Part shown: positions 63,801 to 64,000 of the stretch, piece by piece | How the letters are laid out: each line of letters begins with the position of its first letter | Position numbering within the stretch: the stretch's first letter is position 1 | Assembly (NCBI RefSeq): GCF_030272615.1 | Contig: NC_081409.1 | Coordinates: 912,048,340 to 912,112,339, forward strand | DNA: 64,000 nucleotides | Origin: Cryptomeria japonica | Lineage: Eukaryota > Streptophyta > Pinopsida > Cupressales > Cupressaceae | Reading direction: 5' to 3' | Notes under the pieces: model-generated | Told to the model about the DNA's origin: nothing | The model's database searches: none | Seen by the model: only the letters and a program-made list of their open reading frames with translations | Made by a program: the position numbers and the translations under genes

Positions 63801-64000
63801 ATTTAGGTGATTTTGTGATTTTATCTGACAATGTGGTTTTCTAGGATGCGGTTCCTAACAGTATACTGCATTTACTACAGATACCGCTGGGGGATTCATT
63901 CGACGCCTGATGGATATATCATTTTTCATGAAATGTTTACTTTCTTGTACTTTAGCTTGCATATGCACGTAGTGTCAAATGACCACTAAAGTGGGGTCTA
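63801..64000. other. No gene seen at right edge
   Basis: 200 bp of unassigned sequence outside LTR C. No terminal motif, PBS or frame of note. Confidence 0.5.

Overview
This window looks like intergenic DNA from a large seed-plant genome, most likely a gymnosperm; the organism is inferred, not shown. No intact cellular gene is visible. Almost everything recognisable is transposable-element DNA: Ty3/gypsy chromoviruses with PBS matching initiator tRNA-Met, very long solo LTRs, Ty1/copia fragments, one LINE, hAT elements and one miniature LTR element (TRIM). Ends were assigned mainly from TG..CA termini and target-site duplications (TSDs) read directly from the sequence.

Layout. 1-6733: a minus-strand chromovirus (G: 5' LTR 5319-6733, PBS 5306-5317, gag/protease 2588-4192). 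It has been hit by a hAT element (4199-5265, 8-bp TSD), a plus-strand LTR (tail at 2449-2587) and the minus-strand giant LTR that fills 1-2448. 7530-7788 is a copia gag scrap. 7789-30497: plus-strand chromovirus A, with a rearranged 5' LTR carrying an unidentified ORF (about 9065-13310), a decayed gag-pol (14658-19450), and a 3' LTR split by the full-length minus-strand chromovirus B (20421-29343, TSD TGGAT). B lacks most of gag, and its 5' LTR is split by solo LTR E (25644-28593, TSD TGTAG). 30575-38554: giant solo LTR I (TSD GTACC) containing solo LTR H (31520-35376). 38560-47347: old repeat DNA, a copia RNase H scrap and a minus-strand LINE (about 41740-46123). 47348-51723: a clean 4,376-bp solo LTR (TSD GATCC). 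52540-62121: a hAT transposase relic and a Tat/Ogre-like gag-protease. The latter is interrupted by an A-family solo LTR (58246-60948, TSD ATCTA), which itself holds a 329-bp TRIM and a 281-bp solo LTR. 62122-63795: another solo LTR (TSD TATGC).

Most unusual material. (1) The TRIM at 59239-59567 has two 131-bp LTRs, each carrying a tRNA-like sequence with A and B boxes, plus a PBS and a PPT within 329 bp. (2) The giant LTRs carry arrays of a GC-rich imperfect hairpin repeated about every 167 bp. Two subfamilies differ by a compensatory change (GTCC/GGAC versus GACC/GGTC), suggesting that pairing matters. (3) Further small hairpins recur at fixed places in LTRs of different families, some also with paired changes. 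(4) B retains pol but is nearly gag-less. A and B both carry an in-frame stop at the same place between protease and reverse transcriptase.

No annotated ORF is confidently a functional host gene. Coding entries are mostly element relics interrupted by stops and frameshifts.
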